Source: Hoyosella sp. YIM 151337
GTDB taxonomy: Bacteria > Actinomycetota > Actinomycetes > Mycobacteriales > Mycobacteriaceae
DNA length: 64,000 nucleotides
Direction: 5' to 3'
Assembly: GCF_026041215.1 (NCBI RefSeq)
Contig: NZ_JAPEIQ010000033.1
Coordinates: forward strand, 124,001-188,000
Below are positions 7,897 to 18,340 of this stretch, piece after piece. The position numbers and the translations under genes are program-made. Numbering within the stretch: position 1 is the first letter of the stretch; every line of letters begins with the position of its first letter. The notes under the pieces are model-generated. The model was given only the letters and a program-made list of their open reading frames with translations. It did no database searches and was not told the origin of the DNA.

Positions 7897-10800
7897 TTAC
7901 TCGAATGCCTCGTCAAGGAGTTGCTGCTGCTCTACAGCGTGCACCTTGCTCGAACCAGAAGAAGGTGCCGACATTGAGCGTCGCGACACGCGCCGCAGCT
8001 TGGGGAACACGTCTGGCAATACTTCAGGCAGGTTCAGCCCGAAGAATGGCCATGCACCCTGGTTAGCAGGCTCTTCCTGGACCCAGCGGAATTCCTTCAC
8101 GTTGGGATAGTTCGCGATTGCTTCGCGGAGGCGGTGTCGCGGAACCGGGTATAGCTGCTCGATACGGACAACTGCAACGTCTTCCCGATCGTCCTTCTTC
8201 TGCTTCGCAGCAAGTTCGTAGTACAGCTTGCCGCTGCACAGCAGGATCTTCGTGACCTTCGAACGCCGCTCGTCAGAGGTGCCAACGAGCGTCGGGTCGT
8301 CCAGCACGCTGCGGAACTTCCCAGTCGTGAAGTCATCAACGGGGCTGACGGCAGCCTTGTTGCGGAGCATGGACTTGGGTGTGAAGACCACGAGCGGCCG
8401 ATGCATGCCGCCCTTCGCATGCCGGCGAAGCAGGTGGAAGTAGTTCGCTGGCGTTGATGGGACCGCGACCGTCATCGAACCTTCGGCGCAAAGTTGCAGC
8501 CACCGCTCGATGCGTCCCGATGTGTGGTCCGGGCCCTGGCCTTCGTGGCCGTGGGGGAGCAGCATGACGACATTCGACAGCTGACCCCATTTCGCCTCGC
8601 CCGACGAAATGAACTCGTCGATGATGGTTTGGGCACCGTTGACGAAATCGCCGAACTGAGCCTCCCATAGGACGAGCGCATGGGGGTCACCGACGGAGTA
8701 GCCGTACTCGAAACCCAGGCCCGCAAACTCGGTGAGCGCCGAGTCATAAACCATGAACTTTCCGCCATTGTCCTCGGCGAGAGCAGCGATCGGGCAGTAC
8801 TCAGCCTCGGTCTTGCGGTCGATGATCACTGAGTGGCGCTGGGTGAACGTACCGCGGCGTGAGTCCTGACCGGCCAAGCGCACGGTCCGGCCTTCTTCCA
8901 CCAAGGAGCCAAAGGCGATGAGTTCACCAAAGGCCCAGTCGATGCTACCGTTCCGCGTCATCTCATAGCGTCGCTCGAACACCGGTTTGACGCGCGGATG
9001 CGGCGTAAAGCCCTCAGGCATCGTGACGTGCAGATCACCGATTTTGTGAACCACATCGATGTCGACCGAAGTCTGCACGTTGGTGGGGAGCACCTGGTCT
9101 TCTTCGATGGTTGGGCTCGGCGCGGGCGGGTACTTCTCCAGTTCCCTGACCTCGTTAAAGACACGTTCGAGCTGTCCCTGATAGTCGCGCAACGCGTCTT
9201 CAGCTTCTTTAAGCGAGATATCGCCACGGCCGATGAGGGCCTCCGTGTAAGTCTTGCGAACGCTGCGCTTGGTGTCGATCAAGTCGTACATGCGCGGCTG
9301 TGTCATCGACGGGTCGTCGCCCTCATTGTGACCGCGGCGGCGGTAGCAGATGAGGTCGATAACGACGTCTTTGTTGAACTTCTGCCGGAAGTCGACTGCC
9401 AGTTGCGCAACCCACACGCACGCTTCGGGGTCATCACCGTTGACGTGGAAGATCGGAGCACCGATCATCTTCGCGACGTCCGTGCAGTACTCACTCGAAC
9501 GTGAGTGTTCGGGACGTGTTGTGAAGCCGACCTGGTTGTTGACGACGATGTGCACCGTACCGCCGGTCCGATAGCCGCGGAGCATCGCGAGGTTCAGCGT
9601 TTCAGCGACGACACCCTGACCAGCGAACGCAGCGTCCCCGTGCAGCAGCAGTGGCACCACGGTAAAACCGCTGTCACCCTTGTCGAGCATGTCCTGCTTG
9701 GCGCGGACGAGCCCCTCCAATACTGGGTTCACCGCTTCGAGATGCGACGGGTTCGCGGTGAGCGACACGGTGATGTCGTTGTCGCCGAACATCTGGATAT
9801 ACGTGCCAGACGCACCGAGATGGTATTTCACGTCGCCGGAACCGTGCGCCTGCGCCGGGTTCATGTTGCCCTCGAACTCCGTGAAGATCTGGGAGTACGG
9901 TTTGCCGACGATGTTCGCGAGGACATTGAGACGGCCGCGGTGCGGCATGCCGACAACGACCTCGTCCAAGCTGTGCTCGGCAGCGCGGTCAATGACGGCG
10001 TCCATCATCGGAATGACTGATTCAGCGCCTTCGAGTGAGAAGCGTTTCTGGCCAACGTATTTCGTCTGGAGGAACGTTTCGAAAGCCTCTGCCGCGTTGA
10101 GCTTCGACAGGATGTACTTCTGTTCCGCCACTGGCGGCTTCTGATGCTTGACCTCAACCCGCTCTTGCAGCCACTGAAGCTGCTCGGGTTCGAGGATGTG
10201 CATGTATTCGACGCCGATCTTCCGGCAATACGAGTCGCGGAGCACACCAAGGATGTCGCGCAGTTTCATTCGTTCACGGCCGGCAAACCCGCCGACCGTG
10301 AACTCGCGGTCGAGATCCCACAGCGTGAGCCCGTGCGTCTTCACGTTCAGGTCGGGGTGGCTAGCCAGCGTCTCAACGTTGTACCGCAGCGGGTCGGTGT
10401 CGGCCATGAGATGGCCGCGATGCCGGTAAGCGGCGATGAGCTGAAGGACCCGTGTGTTCTTGTCGATCGCGCCGGGCGGAATGTCACGGCTCCAGCGAAT
10501 CGGCTCATACGGGATGCCGAGTGCAGTGAAGATCTCGTCGTAGAACTCGTCGGAGAGGATCAGGGTGTGGATCTTCCGCAGGAACTCGCCTGACTCCGCC
10601 CCCTGGATGATCCGGTGATCGTAAGTCGACGTGAGGGTCATTAGTTTGCCCACACCGAGGTCCGCGATCTTCTCTTCGCTAGCGCCCTGAAACTCCGCGG
10701 GGTATTCCATTGCGCCGGCACCGATGATCGCGCCTTGGCCCTGCATGAGGCGAGGAACTGAGTGAACCGTTCCGATTGTTCCGGGGTTAGTCAGCGAGAT

Positions 10801-11577
10801 AGTGACGCCCTGGAAGTCTTCAGCAGTAAGTTTGCCGTCCCGCGCACGGCGGACGAGGTCTTCGTACGCGTGCCAGAACTGCAGGAAATTCATGGTCTCG
10901 CACTTTTTGATCGCTGCGACCACGAGAGTCCGGCTGCCATCTTTGCCCGGAAGGTCGATCGCCAGGCCGAGGTTGGTGTGCGGCGGAGTTACGAGGTTTG
11001 GCTTCCCGTCAACTTCCGCGTAGTGGCGGTTCATATTCGGGTAGCTCTTGATCGCTTCCACGATGGCGTAGCCGAGTAGATGCGTGAACGAAATTTTGCC
11101 GCCGCGGGTCCGAGCCAGGTGGTTGTTGATGACTTGGCGATTGTCGATCATGGCCTTCGCGGGTACCGCGCGAACGCTCGTGGCCGTGGGGATCGTCAGG
11201 GAGGTGTTCATGTTACGGGCCACTGTGGCGGCCACACCGCGAAGCACCTTCGATCCCTCGGCTGACTCCCCGGCAGCGGGCTGGGCGGACTTCGCAGGCG
11301 CCGTGCGCGCCGCAGGCTTGCTAGCCTCTGGTTTCGATGCCTCTGGTTTCGCCGCAGGCTTGGTTGGCGCGGCTTTGCTCTTGGTCGGCGCGGTGCTGGT
11401 GGCGGTGGCCGTCTTTTGCGTGGCAGAACTGTTAGAAGCGGTGTCGCCGGGCTTGTAGTCTTTGAGGATGTCGTGCCAGGCTGGATCCACGGACGAAGGG
11501 TCGTCCTTGTATCGCTGGTACATCTCTTCGACCAACCACTCGTTCTGTCCGAACTGTGAAAGTGAACTGCTGGTCAC
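7897..11577 (-). CDS. kgd: Multifunctional 2-oxoglutarate dehydrogenase/decarboxylase
   Basis: A 1226-residue protein of the actinobacterial Kgd/OdhA type, acting in the TCA cycle at 2-oxoglutarate. Residues 1-40 ([20 protein letters not shown]) match the E1 N-terminal segment. Residues 41-105 are a Lys/Pro/Ala linker, and about 106-340 form a dihydrolipoamide succinyltransferase-like core ending in [16 protein letters not shown]. The thiamine-diphosphate E1 follows, with [17 protein letters not shown] and [10 protein letters not shown], and then the transketolase C-terminal part. There is no lipoyl domain, as expected for this class, whose activity is controlled by the FHA protein GarA/OdhI in relatives. 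GTG 11577 is the start. Confidence 0.95.
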   Translation of the reverse strand: MTSSSLSQFGQNEWLVEEMYQRYKDDPSSVDPAWHDILKDYKPGDTASNSSATQKTATATSTAPTKSKAAPTKPAAKPEASKPEASKPAARTAPAKSAQPAAGESAEGSKVLRGVAATVARNMNTSLTIPTATSVRAVPAKAMIDNRQVINNHLARTRGGKISFTHLLGYAIVEAIKSYPNMNRHYAEVDGKPNLVTPPHTNLGLAIDLPGKDGSRTLVVAAIKKCETMNFLQFWHAYEDLVRRARDGKLTAEDFQGVTISLTNPGTIGTVHSVPRLMQGQGAIIGAGAMEYPAEFQGASEEKIADLGVGKLMTLTSTYDHRIIQGAESGEFLRKIHTLILSDEFYDEIFTALGIPYEPIRWSRDIPPGAIDKNTRVLQLIAAYRHRGHLMADTDPLRYNVETLASHPDLNVKTHGLTLWDLDREFTVGGFAGRERMKLRDILGVLRDSYCRKIGVEYMHILEPEQLQWLQERVEVKHQKPPVAEQKYILSKLNAAEAFETFLQTKYVGQKRFSLEGAESVIPMMDAVIDRAAEHSLDEVVVGMPHRGRLNVLANIVGKPYSQIFTEFEGNMNPAQAHGSGDVKYHLGASGTYIQMFGDNDITVSLTANPSHLEAVNPVLEGLVRAKQDMLDKGDSGFTVVPLLLHGDAAFAGQGVVAETLNLAMLRGYRTGGTVHIVVNNQVGFTTRPEHSRSSEYCTDVAKMIGAPIFHVNGDDPEACVWVAQLAVDFRQKFNKDVVIDLICYRRRGHNEGDDPSMTQPRMYDLIDTKRSVRKTYTEALIGRGDISLKEAEDALRDYQGQLERVFNEVRELEKYPPAPSPTIEEDQVLPTNVQTSVDIDVVHKIGDLHVTMPEGFTPHPRVKPVFERRYEMTRNGSIDWAFGELIAFGSLVEEGRTVRLAGQDSRRGTFTQRHSVIIDRKTEAEYCPIAALAEDNGGKFMVYDSALTEFAGLGFEYGYSVGDPHALVLWEAQFGDFVNGAQTIIDEFISSGEAKWGQLSNVVMLLPHGHEGQGPDHTSGRIERWLQLCAEGSMTVAVPSTPANYFHLLRRHAKGGMHRPLVVFTPKSMLRNKAAVSPVDDFTTGKFRSVLDDPTLVGTSDERRSKVTKILLCSGKLYYELAAKQKKDDREDVAVVRIEQLYPVPRHRLREAIANYPNVKEFRWVQEEPANQGAWPFFGLNLPEVLPDVFPKLRRVSRRSMSAPSSGSSKVHAVEQQQLLDEAFE

Positions 11578-11670
11578 GGCCGTTCTCGCCTCGTTTCCCT
11601 CTTGATCGCCGACTTAGCGCCTCCCACATAGAGGCTAGTCCCTCGCCGGAGTGTGTACCTGTTTGGCACG

Positions 11671-14600
11671 TTAGTCCCTCACTGCTACGGATTGGTTACC
11701 GACTCCCCGATCGCATTCTCGTCTGACGGTGAGGCTTGCGGAGGGCGATTGGGAGGATTCCCACAGATTCGCGTAGATCCCGCCACGCTCGCGCAGTTCC
11801 TCGTGGGTGCCAGCTTCGATGATTGCTCCCGAGTCAACTACTAGTATGCGGTCCGCGCGCGCGGCGGTTTCAAGGCGGTGCGCCACCACTACCGACGTGC
11901 GCGATGATAAGAGCCGTTCGCTCGCGCGCAGAACGAGGTTCTCGGTCGCCGGATCGAGTGACGCGGTTGCTTCATCGAGCAGCATCAGATCCGGAGCGGC
12001 GAGCGCGGCCCGGGCGAGCGCAATGAGCTGCCGCTCTCCCGAAGACAGGCCGCGCCCTCCTTCACCGACAGGCTCATGCATCCCGTGCGGCAGCCGAGCG
12101 ACCATTTCTAGAGCTCCCACTTCGGCGGCAGCTTGTTCAATGGCTTCGGGTGGCGCGCCCGGTCGCGCGAACGCGATATTACTTGCGACATCACCAGTAA
12201 AAAGGTGCGGTTCCTGCGGAACAATTCCGAGCTTGGTCCGGTATTCGCTTAGGGCGAAATCCCGGATGTCGACGCCGCTGGCCCGAACCGCACCGGAGAC
12301 TGGGTCGTAGAACCGCGCAAGCAACTTCACAATCGTGGATTTCCCGGCGCCGGTCGGGCCAACGAGTGCCGTCGTGCTCCCTGGCGGCAGCGTGATGTCG
12401 ACGTCGCCTAGCACCGCCGCCGCACGTGCCGGTGTTTCCGCGGCCGTGCCCGGGTAGCTGAAGCAGACTGCGTCGAACTCGAACGCACCCTGTGTTCGTT
12501 CCCCGACCGGTAGGAGCGCGTCTGGTGCGCGCGAATGCAGGGATTCGGGGGTGCGCAGCAGGTCCGCGATCCTGCGAAGACCGACGCGGGCCTGCTGGTA
12601 GCCGTCGAACACCTGTGACAGCTGCTGGATGGGTGTGAAAAGCAGTCCGAGGTACAGCACAAACGCGACCAGAACCCCCGGCGATGTCGTCCCGTCGGCA
12701 ATGCGATGTGCGCCTGCAAACAGAACGATTGCGAGGGCAAGGTCACTGAGCAGTGCGATGCCCGGGAAGTACAGCGCTATTGCCCGCTGGGCGCGCATCC
12801 TGCTTCTGCGGTACTGATCAGCGCTGCGGGCGAACCGTTCGGCCGCGTGTGCCTCGCGGTTGTACGCCTGAGAGGTCCGCAAGCCGGCGACATTCTCGTG
12901 GAAGTCTGCATTCACTGTCGAAATTCGTTCGCGTGCCTGCGTATATGCTGCGCTCGATACCCGCCTGAATACCACTGTGGCAGCAATCAATATGGGCAGG
13001 ACGACGAGCGCGATTCCCGCGAGCGCGACGCCTGTCACAAGCAGTGCGGTGGACACGCCGACGAGCATCAGCACGCTCACTACCGCCGTCGCGAGGCCGG
13101 TTTGCAAAAAGGTCGATAGCGCGTCAATATCGGTCGTCATCCGGGTGAGGATGCGTCCAGAGCGTTCCCGTTCGTAGTAGTCCATCCCAAGGCGCTGCAA
13201 GTGTGCAAAACTGCGCACACGCAAGTTGAAAAGAATGCGTTCGCCTGCGCGTGCGGTCAGCAGTGTCATACCCCAGGCCGCTGCCCATCCTGCCACCACA
13301 AGGCCGATTCCCGCGATGACTGCCCACATGATCATCCCGGCGCGGTCATCGAGAACCCCGCTGTCGATCGCGATGCGTGCTGCCGTAGGGAGCAGCATGG
13401 TGGTGGCCGCGTCGATTGCGAGCAATGCGATCGCCGCAGCCAGCAGATATCGGACGGGGCGCAGCGTCTCTGCGAGGCGGAAACTCGTGGACGTCGCGGG
13501 AATGACCCGCCCTTCAGGTGGTGCGTCCCGCACTGCGGGCAACGCGCGCAGTGCGGCACGCAATTCCGGGCGGTCACCATCGGGCGGAGCGGCCTGGGGA
13601 GGTACCCGACTCCACAAGGAGTCCATGCCGGGGGCGGCTGCCTCGATTGAGTGCGCGGGAGTCGCGGCGCGACTACTGGCCCGAGCATGGTGCTCATCCA
13701 TATCCGTCGCCATGAGTTCACGGAAGAGCGCGCATCTTTCGAGCAGTTCGGTTTCGGTGCCGACATCCACGATTCGGCCGTTATCGAGAACCGCGATCCG
13801 GTCGGCTAGTCGCAGCGAAGACCTGCGGTGCGCGATCGTGATGATGGTCGGCCGTGGAGTGGTCTGGCCGCGCAGCGCGGCGAGAATTCGAGATTCTGTC
13901 ATAGCGTCGACCGCTGAGGTCGCGTCGTCAAGCACAAGGATGCGAGGACGCGCGAAGAGTGCGCGCGCAAGAGCGATGCGCTGGCGCTGACCGCCAGACA
14001 GAGTGAGGCCCCGCTCACCGACCCTGGTGCCGAACCCCTCGCCAAGCTCATCGATGAACTCGAATGCCTGTGCGCAGTTAGCTGCCTCTCGAATGTCAGA
14101 GGCGGTCGCATCCGGATCACCGAGCGCGATGTTCGCCGCGATCGTGTCGGAAAACAGGAACGGCTCGTCAAATGCGACGGCGATGCTTTGACGTAACTCC
14201 GCTGGGTGCACGTCCCCGACGTTCACGCGGTGACCACTGCCGAAAACGGTCACAGTACCGTCGTCGGGAGCATAGAAACGCGGGATGAGCTGAGCCAGTG
14301 TAGATTTCCCGCTGCCGGGGCGGCCAACGAGAGCTACGCACTCGCCCGGTTCCACTCGCAGTGATAGGCCGGACAGCACAGGTGTATCAGGGTCAAACCC
14401 AAAGCGCACGTGACGGAATTCGATGCCGAGCGACCCTGTCGGCAGCGGTTGTGGATGCCGCGGTTCGCTGACGTGTGGTTCTGTGTCGATGACATCGAAT
14501 ACTCGCTCGACAGCGGCATGGGACAGCTGCGCCGTGACTATCAGACCTGAAAGTAGACGCGCGATCCCGGTCATTGCGGTGAGATATGCGGCGAAGGCCA

Positions 14601-15450
14601 GGAACGTTCCTATTGTGATTGTTCCGCGAAGCGCAAATAGGCTGCCAGCTGCAATGACGAGCACCAGTCCGAGCTGGGGGATAGCGGTCATGGTGGGTGT
14701 GAAGCGGGCGTTGATCCGTGCCGACCGCATCCGTTCGCCATAGAGTGTGCGCGCCAGTCCACGCAATGTGTCGACCATACGCGACTCCTGGCCGAATCCC
14801 TTGACCACCCGAACACCGGTCACAGTCTCTTCGACATGCTGTGCGACGTCGGCGGCACGCTGCTGAGCCGACCAGGTGGACGCATACAGCCGCTGCCGGT
14901 AATGGCGGACGGTCAGCCAGATCGCGGGCGCGACGGCTAACACGAAGAACGTGAGCGGTACCGATAGGTACGCCATCGCGCCGAGCGACAGAACTAGCTG
15001 TAGCGCTGCTCCTGCTGCGAGCGGAGCCATCGCGAGCAGCCCTTGCACTTGCTGGAGGTCACTGATCGAACGCGAAACCACCTGCCCGGTGCTGATTTCG
15101 TCCTGGCGCTTTCCGTCGAGGCGCTGCAGCGCCGACAACAGTTCGAGGCGCAAGTCGTGCTGAACGTCGAGTGACAGCCGGCCCGCCAGCATCCGGCGCA
15201 CGAACTGGCCACCGAACCGGACCACCGCCATCGCGACCAGCGCGATCGCAGCAACCCCCACCACGCCCGTGTTTGCCTCCATAGCCGCATCGACGACTTG
15301 TTTCGTCACCAACGGCACCGCAACCTCAATGCCCACCGCGAGAAACGTTGCGCCAAGCGCACCAGCGACCAGCAGGCGATGCTGCAGGCATTGCGCTATA
15401 AGGCGCCGCAGCCATCCCTGCGTTACGGGCAGAGTCCTGTGGTTTGGCAT
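11671..15450 (-). CDS. Fused two-module ABC exporter (TM-NBD-TM-NBD)
   Basis: A 1259-residue type IV ABC exporter with both half-transporters in one chain, like mycobacterial Rv0194. NBD1 has ALVGRPGSGKST, LSGGQRQRIALARAL and VLDDATSAVD; NBD2 has ALVGPTGAGKST, LSSGERQLIALARAA and LLDEATASLD. Thus NBD1 carries Asp in place of the catalytic Glu and NBD2 a non-standard signature (LSSGE), the pattern of one degenerate ATP site in asymmetric exporters. Six hydrophobic helices precede each NBD. The frame is open to 15618, but ATG 15450 begins the conserved part. Substrates are probably lipids or drugs; this is inference. Confidence 0.9.
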   Translation of the reverse strand: MPNHRTLPVTQGWLRRLIAQCLQHRLLVAGALGATFLAVGIEVAVPLVTKQVVDAAMEANTGVVGVAAIALVAMAVVRFGGQFVRRMLAGRLSLDVQHDLRLELLSALQRLDGKRQDEISTGQVVSRSISDLQQVQGLLAMAPLAAGAALQLVLSLGAMAYLSVPLTFFVLAVAPAIWLTVRHYRQRLYASTWSAQQRAADVAQHVEETVTGVRVVKGFGQESRMVDTLRGLARTLYGERMRSARINARFTPTMTAIPQLGLVLVIAAGSLFALRGTITIGTFLAFAAYLTAMTGIARLLSGLIVTAQLSHAAVERVFDVIDTEPHVSEPRHPQPLPTGSLGIEFRHVRFGFDPDTPVLSGLSLRVEPGECVALVGRPGSGKSTLAQLIPRFYAPDDGTVTVFGSGHRVNVGDVHPAELRQSIAVAFDEPFLFSDTIAANIALGDPDATASDIREAANCAQAFEFIDELGEGFGTRVGERGLTLSGGQRQRIALARALFARPRILVLDDATSAVDAMTESRILAALRGQTTPRPTIITIAHRRSSLRLADRIAVLDNGRIVDVGTETELLERCALFRELMATDMDEHHARASSRAATPAHSIEAAAPGMDSLWSRVPPQAAPPDGDRPELRAALRALPAVRDAPPEGRVIPATSTSFRLAETLRPVRYLLAAAIALLAIDAATTMLLPTAARIAIDSGVLDDRAGMIMWAVIAGIGLVVAGWAAAWGMTLLTARAGERILFNLRVRSFAHLQRLGMDYYERERSGRILTRMTTDIDALSTFLQTGLATAVVSVLMLVGVSTALLVTGVALAGIALVVLPILIAATVVFRRVSSAAYTQARERISTVNADFHENVAGLRTSQAYNREAHAAERFARSADQYRRSRMRAQRAIALYFPGIALLSDLALAIVLFAGAHRIADGTTSPGVLVAFVLYLGLLFTPIQQLSQVFDGYQQARVGLRRIADLLRTPESLHSRAPDALLPVGERTQGAFEFDAVCFSYPGTAAETPARAAAVLGDVDITLPPGSTTALVGPTGAGKSTIVKLLARFYDPVSGAVRASGVDIRDFALSEYRTKLGIVPQEPHLFTGDVASNIAFARPGAPPEAIEQAAAEVGALEMVARLPHGMHEPVGEGGRGLSSGERQLIALARAALAAPDLMLLDEATASLDPATENLVLRASERLLSSRTSVVVAHRLETAARADRILVVDSGAIIEAGTHEELRERGGIYANLWESSQSPSASLTVRRECDRGVGNQSVAVRD

Positions 15451-15517
15451 TGTGCGTGACGGTACTCGCGCGGTCTGACAATCAGTAATTGCGGTTGACG
15501 TGCTCGCTATCGGAGGT

Positions 15518-16534
15518 TCAGCGGAGTGGGGACGGCGCTTCACTCGCCCGGACCGGTGGCGGCGCGGTGCCGTCACCGAACGGCCGGCCACCGAGTTCCG
15601 CACGGTGGTGCGAGCCAAGTAGCCCAGCGATACTCGGTCCCTTGGGAACGATCCGGGTGGGATTGATGTCCGTGTGGACGATGTAGTAGTGGTCCTTGAT
15701 CTGACCGAAATCGATAGTGTCCCCGAAACCCGGTGTCTGGAACAGATCCTTTGTGTACGCCCAGAGCACCGGATACTCCGTCAGCTTTCGCTCGTTGCAC
15801 TTGAAATGGCCGTGGTAAACCGCATCGAAACGGATGAGGGTGGTGAACAGGCGCACATCGGCCTCAGTGATCGTTTCGCCAACGAGGTAGCGCTGTCGCT
15901 CCAGCCGGTCGCTTAGCCAATCGAGGCGACTGAACAGCCGGTCGTACGCTGCCTCGTACGCTTCCTGGCTGCCCGCAAACCCGCACCGGTAGACGCCATT
16001 GTTGACGTCCCGGAACACGAGTTCCATCACCTCGTCGATCTCGTCGCGGTGCTGACTCGGATAGAGATCGGGAGCGCCAGTACGATGCAACTCTGACCAT
16101 TCACCGGAAAAGTCGAGTGTCATCTGCGGGAAGTCGTTGGTGACGACCTTCCCGGAAGATATCTCCACGATTGCTGGCACAGTGATCCCGCGCTCATAAT
16201 CGGGAAAGCGCGCGAAATAAGCCTGCTGCAAACGCTTGATGCCCAGCACAGGGTCGACTCCACCGGGATCGAGATCGAAAGTCCAGCTGCGGGCGTCATG
16301 CACGGGACCGCAGAGCCCAAGCGAGAGTGCGTCCTCCAGACCGAGTAAACGCCGCACTATGATGGCGCGATTTGCCCAGGGGCAGGCGCGTGCAGCTACG
16401 AGGCGATAACGGCCGGCCGCTACGGGGTAACCGTCCCGGCCATCCCGCGTGATGCGGGTAGCGATATACCGCATATCGCGGGTGAATTCCTTACCGCTCT
16501 CGACGTAGCTTCCGAGTCGGTCGTTCTCACTCAT
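15518..16534 (-). CDS. Xi-class glutathione transferase / glutathionyl-hydroquinone reductase-like protein
   Basis: A 338-residue protein with the family layout: a thioredoxin-like N-terminal half with the nucleophile motif ACPWANR near residue 49, VPAIVEISSGKVVTNDF near 120, and a helical GST C-terminal domain (LVGETITEADVRLFTTLIRFD near 240). In this family the Cys of CPW reduces glutathionylated or mycothiol-linked quinones. Mycolic-acid bacteria generally use mycothiol, so the natural thiol here is uncertain. ATG 16534 was chosen over upstream in-frame codons because family homology begins there. The C-terminal 40 residues are Pro/Ala rich. Confidence 0.8.
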   Translation of the reverse strand: MSENDRLGSYVESGKEFTRDMRYIATRITRDGRDGYPVAAGRYRLVAARACPWANRAIIVRRLLGLEDALSLGLCGPVHDARSWTFDLDPGGVDPVLGIKRLQQAYFARFPDYERGITVPAIVEISSGKVVTNDFPQMTLDFSGEWSELHRTGAPDLYPSQHRDEIDEVMELVFRDVNNGVYRCGFAGSQEAYEAAYDRLFSRLDWLSDRLERQRYLVGETITEADVRLFTTLIRFDAVYHGHFKCNERKLTEYPVLWAYTKDLFQTPGFGDTIDFGQIKDHYYIVHTDINPTRIVPKGPSIAGLLGSHHRAELGGRPFGDGTAPPPVRASEAPSPLR

Positions 16535-16560
16535 CCCACTCCCGGTGCTTGATGGGTCAA

Positions 16561-17601
16561 CTAACTGTCTACTGTACGCGGGCCGCCGCGCACACCGCGA
16601 AAAGCCGCCGCGATGCAGTCCGCCACCTTGCGTTCGTTGACTGCTGTCACGAAGTGGTGCTGGGAGGTTTTGGGATACCCTGGGGCAGTGGAGTGTTGAG
16701 CCCACAGCTCGGGGCGGGAACTACTCACCGAGCGCAGTGACTCCACCGCCGGGACGCCTGGCTGCTGAGACCGGATGAGTGAGGGGTTCGCTACAAGCGT
16801 GGCGGCCACGCCGTCGTGGGAGGTGAATATCGGCTCTGTCGCGCGGTAGTAAGACGTGCAGTGCGCGATGTACTTGCCGTGAATTTCACGCAAAAGGGCC
16901 GCTAGCGGGTCGCGCGGGGGCTCGGCGCAGACTCGATCGACCCTGAACCGGAACAGGCCGGTCACATTCATGCCAATCCATGTGAACGTGCCCGGCGCCT
17001 GCACTACGCGTTCGGTCGCATCCGGGTTGAGTGCGGTGTTCGTGTCTCCTTTGACGAGGTACTCGGGGTATCGCTGACGCACAACAGCAGCTTCGTCTCG
17101 AAACCCCATACCGCCGCAGATCACGACGCGGCGAAAACGCCGCAGTGCGTTGGCATCGAGATCGAGCGCGGCCGCAAGATTGGTAAGCGGACCTAAGGCG
17201 AGCAGGACAAGCTCCCCGGGACGCTCACGACCGGACCGAACGATCCGCTGGGATGGGCTTTCTGTGGTAGCTCGCGGCGAAATGCTGCGGTCGTACACGT
17301 CACCGAACCCGTCAGAACCATGCGGCGAAACCGTCCGAAGCGGGAGCGACGGAGTGCCCACCGACAGCGGCGTGTCGGCGCACCCCGCACATGCGAGCAG
17401 GCGTGTCACGTTAATTGCCGCCTGACTGGCGCTGCAGTTGCCGTCCGTCGTCCCGATTCCCGCAACCGCGGTAGCCGGATTGCTGAGGAGAATCGCGGCT
17501 GCCACTGCATCGTCCACGCCGCAATCCGTGTCGATGAGGACACGCTGCGCGGCCGCGCCTCCACGATTCCTGGCGGCGCGGCCGGACCGCAGCGCGGTCA
17601 T
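16561..17601 (-). CDS. Inosine-uridine-type nucleoside hydrolase
   Basis: Cleaves the N-glycosidic bond of ribonucleosides in salvage. The calcium-binding DTDCGVDDAVAAAIL motif is at residues 25-39, VAGIGTTDGN follows, and LLALGPLTNLAAAL near 135 is also typical of the family. At 346 residues it is slightly longer than the usual 310-330. ATG 17601 leaves an 11-base gap after the upstream GNAT gene; a longer frame would overlap that gene. It is downstream in a run of minus-strand genes (18340 to 15518), but no shared pathway is obvious. Confidence 0.82.
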   Translation of the reverse strand: MTALRSGRAARNRGGAAAQRVLIDTDCGVDDAVAAAILLSNPATAVAGIGTTDGNCSASQAAINVTRLLACAGCADTPLSVGTPSLPLRTVSPHGSDGFGDVYDRSISPRATTESPSQRIVRSGRERPGELVLLALGPLTNLAAALDLDANALRRFRRVVICGGMGFRDEAAVVRQRYPEYLVKGDTNTALNPDATERVVQAPGTFTWIGMNVTGLFRFRVDRVCAEPPRDPLAALLREIHGKYIAHCTSYYRATEPIFTSHDGVAATLVANPSLIRSQQPGVPAVESLRSVSSSRPELWAQHSTAPGYPKTSQHHFVTAVNERKVADCIAAAFRGVRGGPRTVDS

Positions 17602-17611
17602 CGCGATGCGT

Positions 17612-18340
17612 TCACGTGAACGACACGGTTGCGAGGACACCGATGCGCTGAAATCCGAGTGCCTGCGCGAGGTGCCACGCACTCGTGTTCGTACGGTGCG
17701 CCCGCCACTGCGGTACAAGACCCTCGTCCAGAGCGACGTTGGTGGCGATCAGTGCGACCGTTTTCGCGTATCCCTGTCGTCGTGCGTCTGCCACCGTCAG
17801 AGCGGTCATGTTCGCGACAAAACCTTGCCACTCGCGGTATGCCGCGCAGGCGACTGGCTCCATCGATTCTTCTAAGAGGGTGAACCAGTGCGTTTGCTCG
17901 AGCAGCCCAGCTGCGGCGACGTCATCCGGGGGGCATGATCGCTCGAGCCGCGCCACCATCTCACGCTCACGGGAGATGAGTGGAGCCTGGCTGGGATGCA
18001 TCGAAGGTGGGGGCAGATAGTCCGGTGTGAACAGGATGGTCTCGGCCCGCGCGCGATGGGCGGATCGATCCTTCGCTACCTCCAGCAGTCCACGTTCACT
18101 TCCAAGTTGCTCGTTGGACAGCTTGGCAGCTCGTGCGACAGCCCACTCTGGTCCAAGGAAGACACATGACCCAAAAAGGTTGAGGAACGTGAGTTCCTTC
18201 GCGATCTCGGGAATCGCGACGTGAGTGCGTTCCGCCGACAAATCCTGATCACCGAGGCCCAAAGACCGTGCCCAGGCGACCTTGAGAATCGAGGCGGCGT
18301 GTTCGGTAGCGGCGTCCATCGAATCGTCCTTAAAGCCCAA
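17612..18340 (-). CDS. GNAT-type N-acetyltransferase-like protein
   Basis: A 242-residue protein whose C-terminal third resembles the GNAT acetyl-CoA-binding core. TALTVADARRQGYAKTVALIATNVA resembles the R/Q-x-x-G-x-A motif A region, followed by NTSAWHLAQALGFQRIGVLATVSF, a typical motif B. The N-terminal two thirds are helical with no recognised domain. The substrate is unknown. ATG 18340 overlaps the end of the acyl-CoA dehydrogenase gene by 11 bases; an internal ATG at 18319 would give no overlap. Close packing suggests one transcript with the dehydrogenase. Confidence 0.65.
   Translation of the reverse strand: MGFKDDSMDAATEHAASILKVAWARSLGLGDQDLSAERTHVAIPEIAKELTFLNLFGSCVFLGPEWAVARAAKLSNEQLGSERGLLEVAKDRSAHRARAETILFTPDYLPPPSMHPSQAPLISREREMVARLERSCPPDDVAAAGLLEQTHWFTLLEESMEPVACAAYREWQGFVANMTALTVADARRQGYAKTVALIATNVALDEGLVPQWRAHRTNTSAWHLAQALGFQRIGVLATVSFT

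Noticed and set aside
9505-10020. Long plus-strand frame opposite kgd
   Set aside because: Antisense shadow of a very well supported gene; no independent evidence.
13226-13990. Long plus-strand frame opposite the ABC exporter
   Set aside because: Ser/Arg/Ala-rich antisense shadow of transmembrane and ATPase coding sequence.
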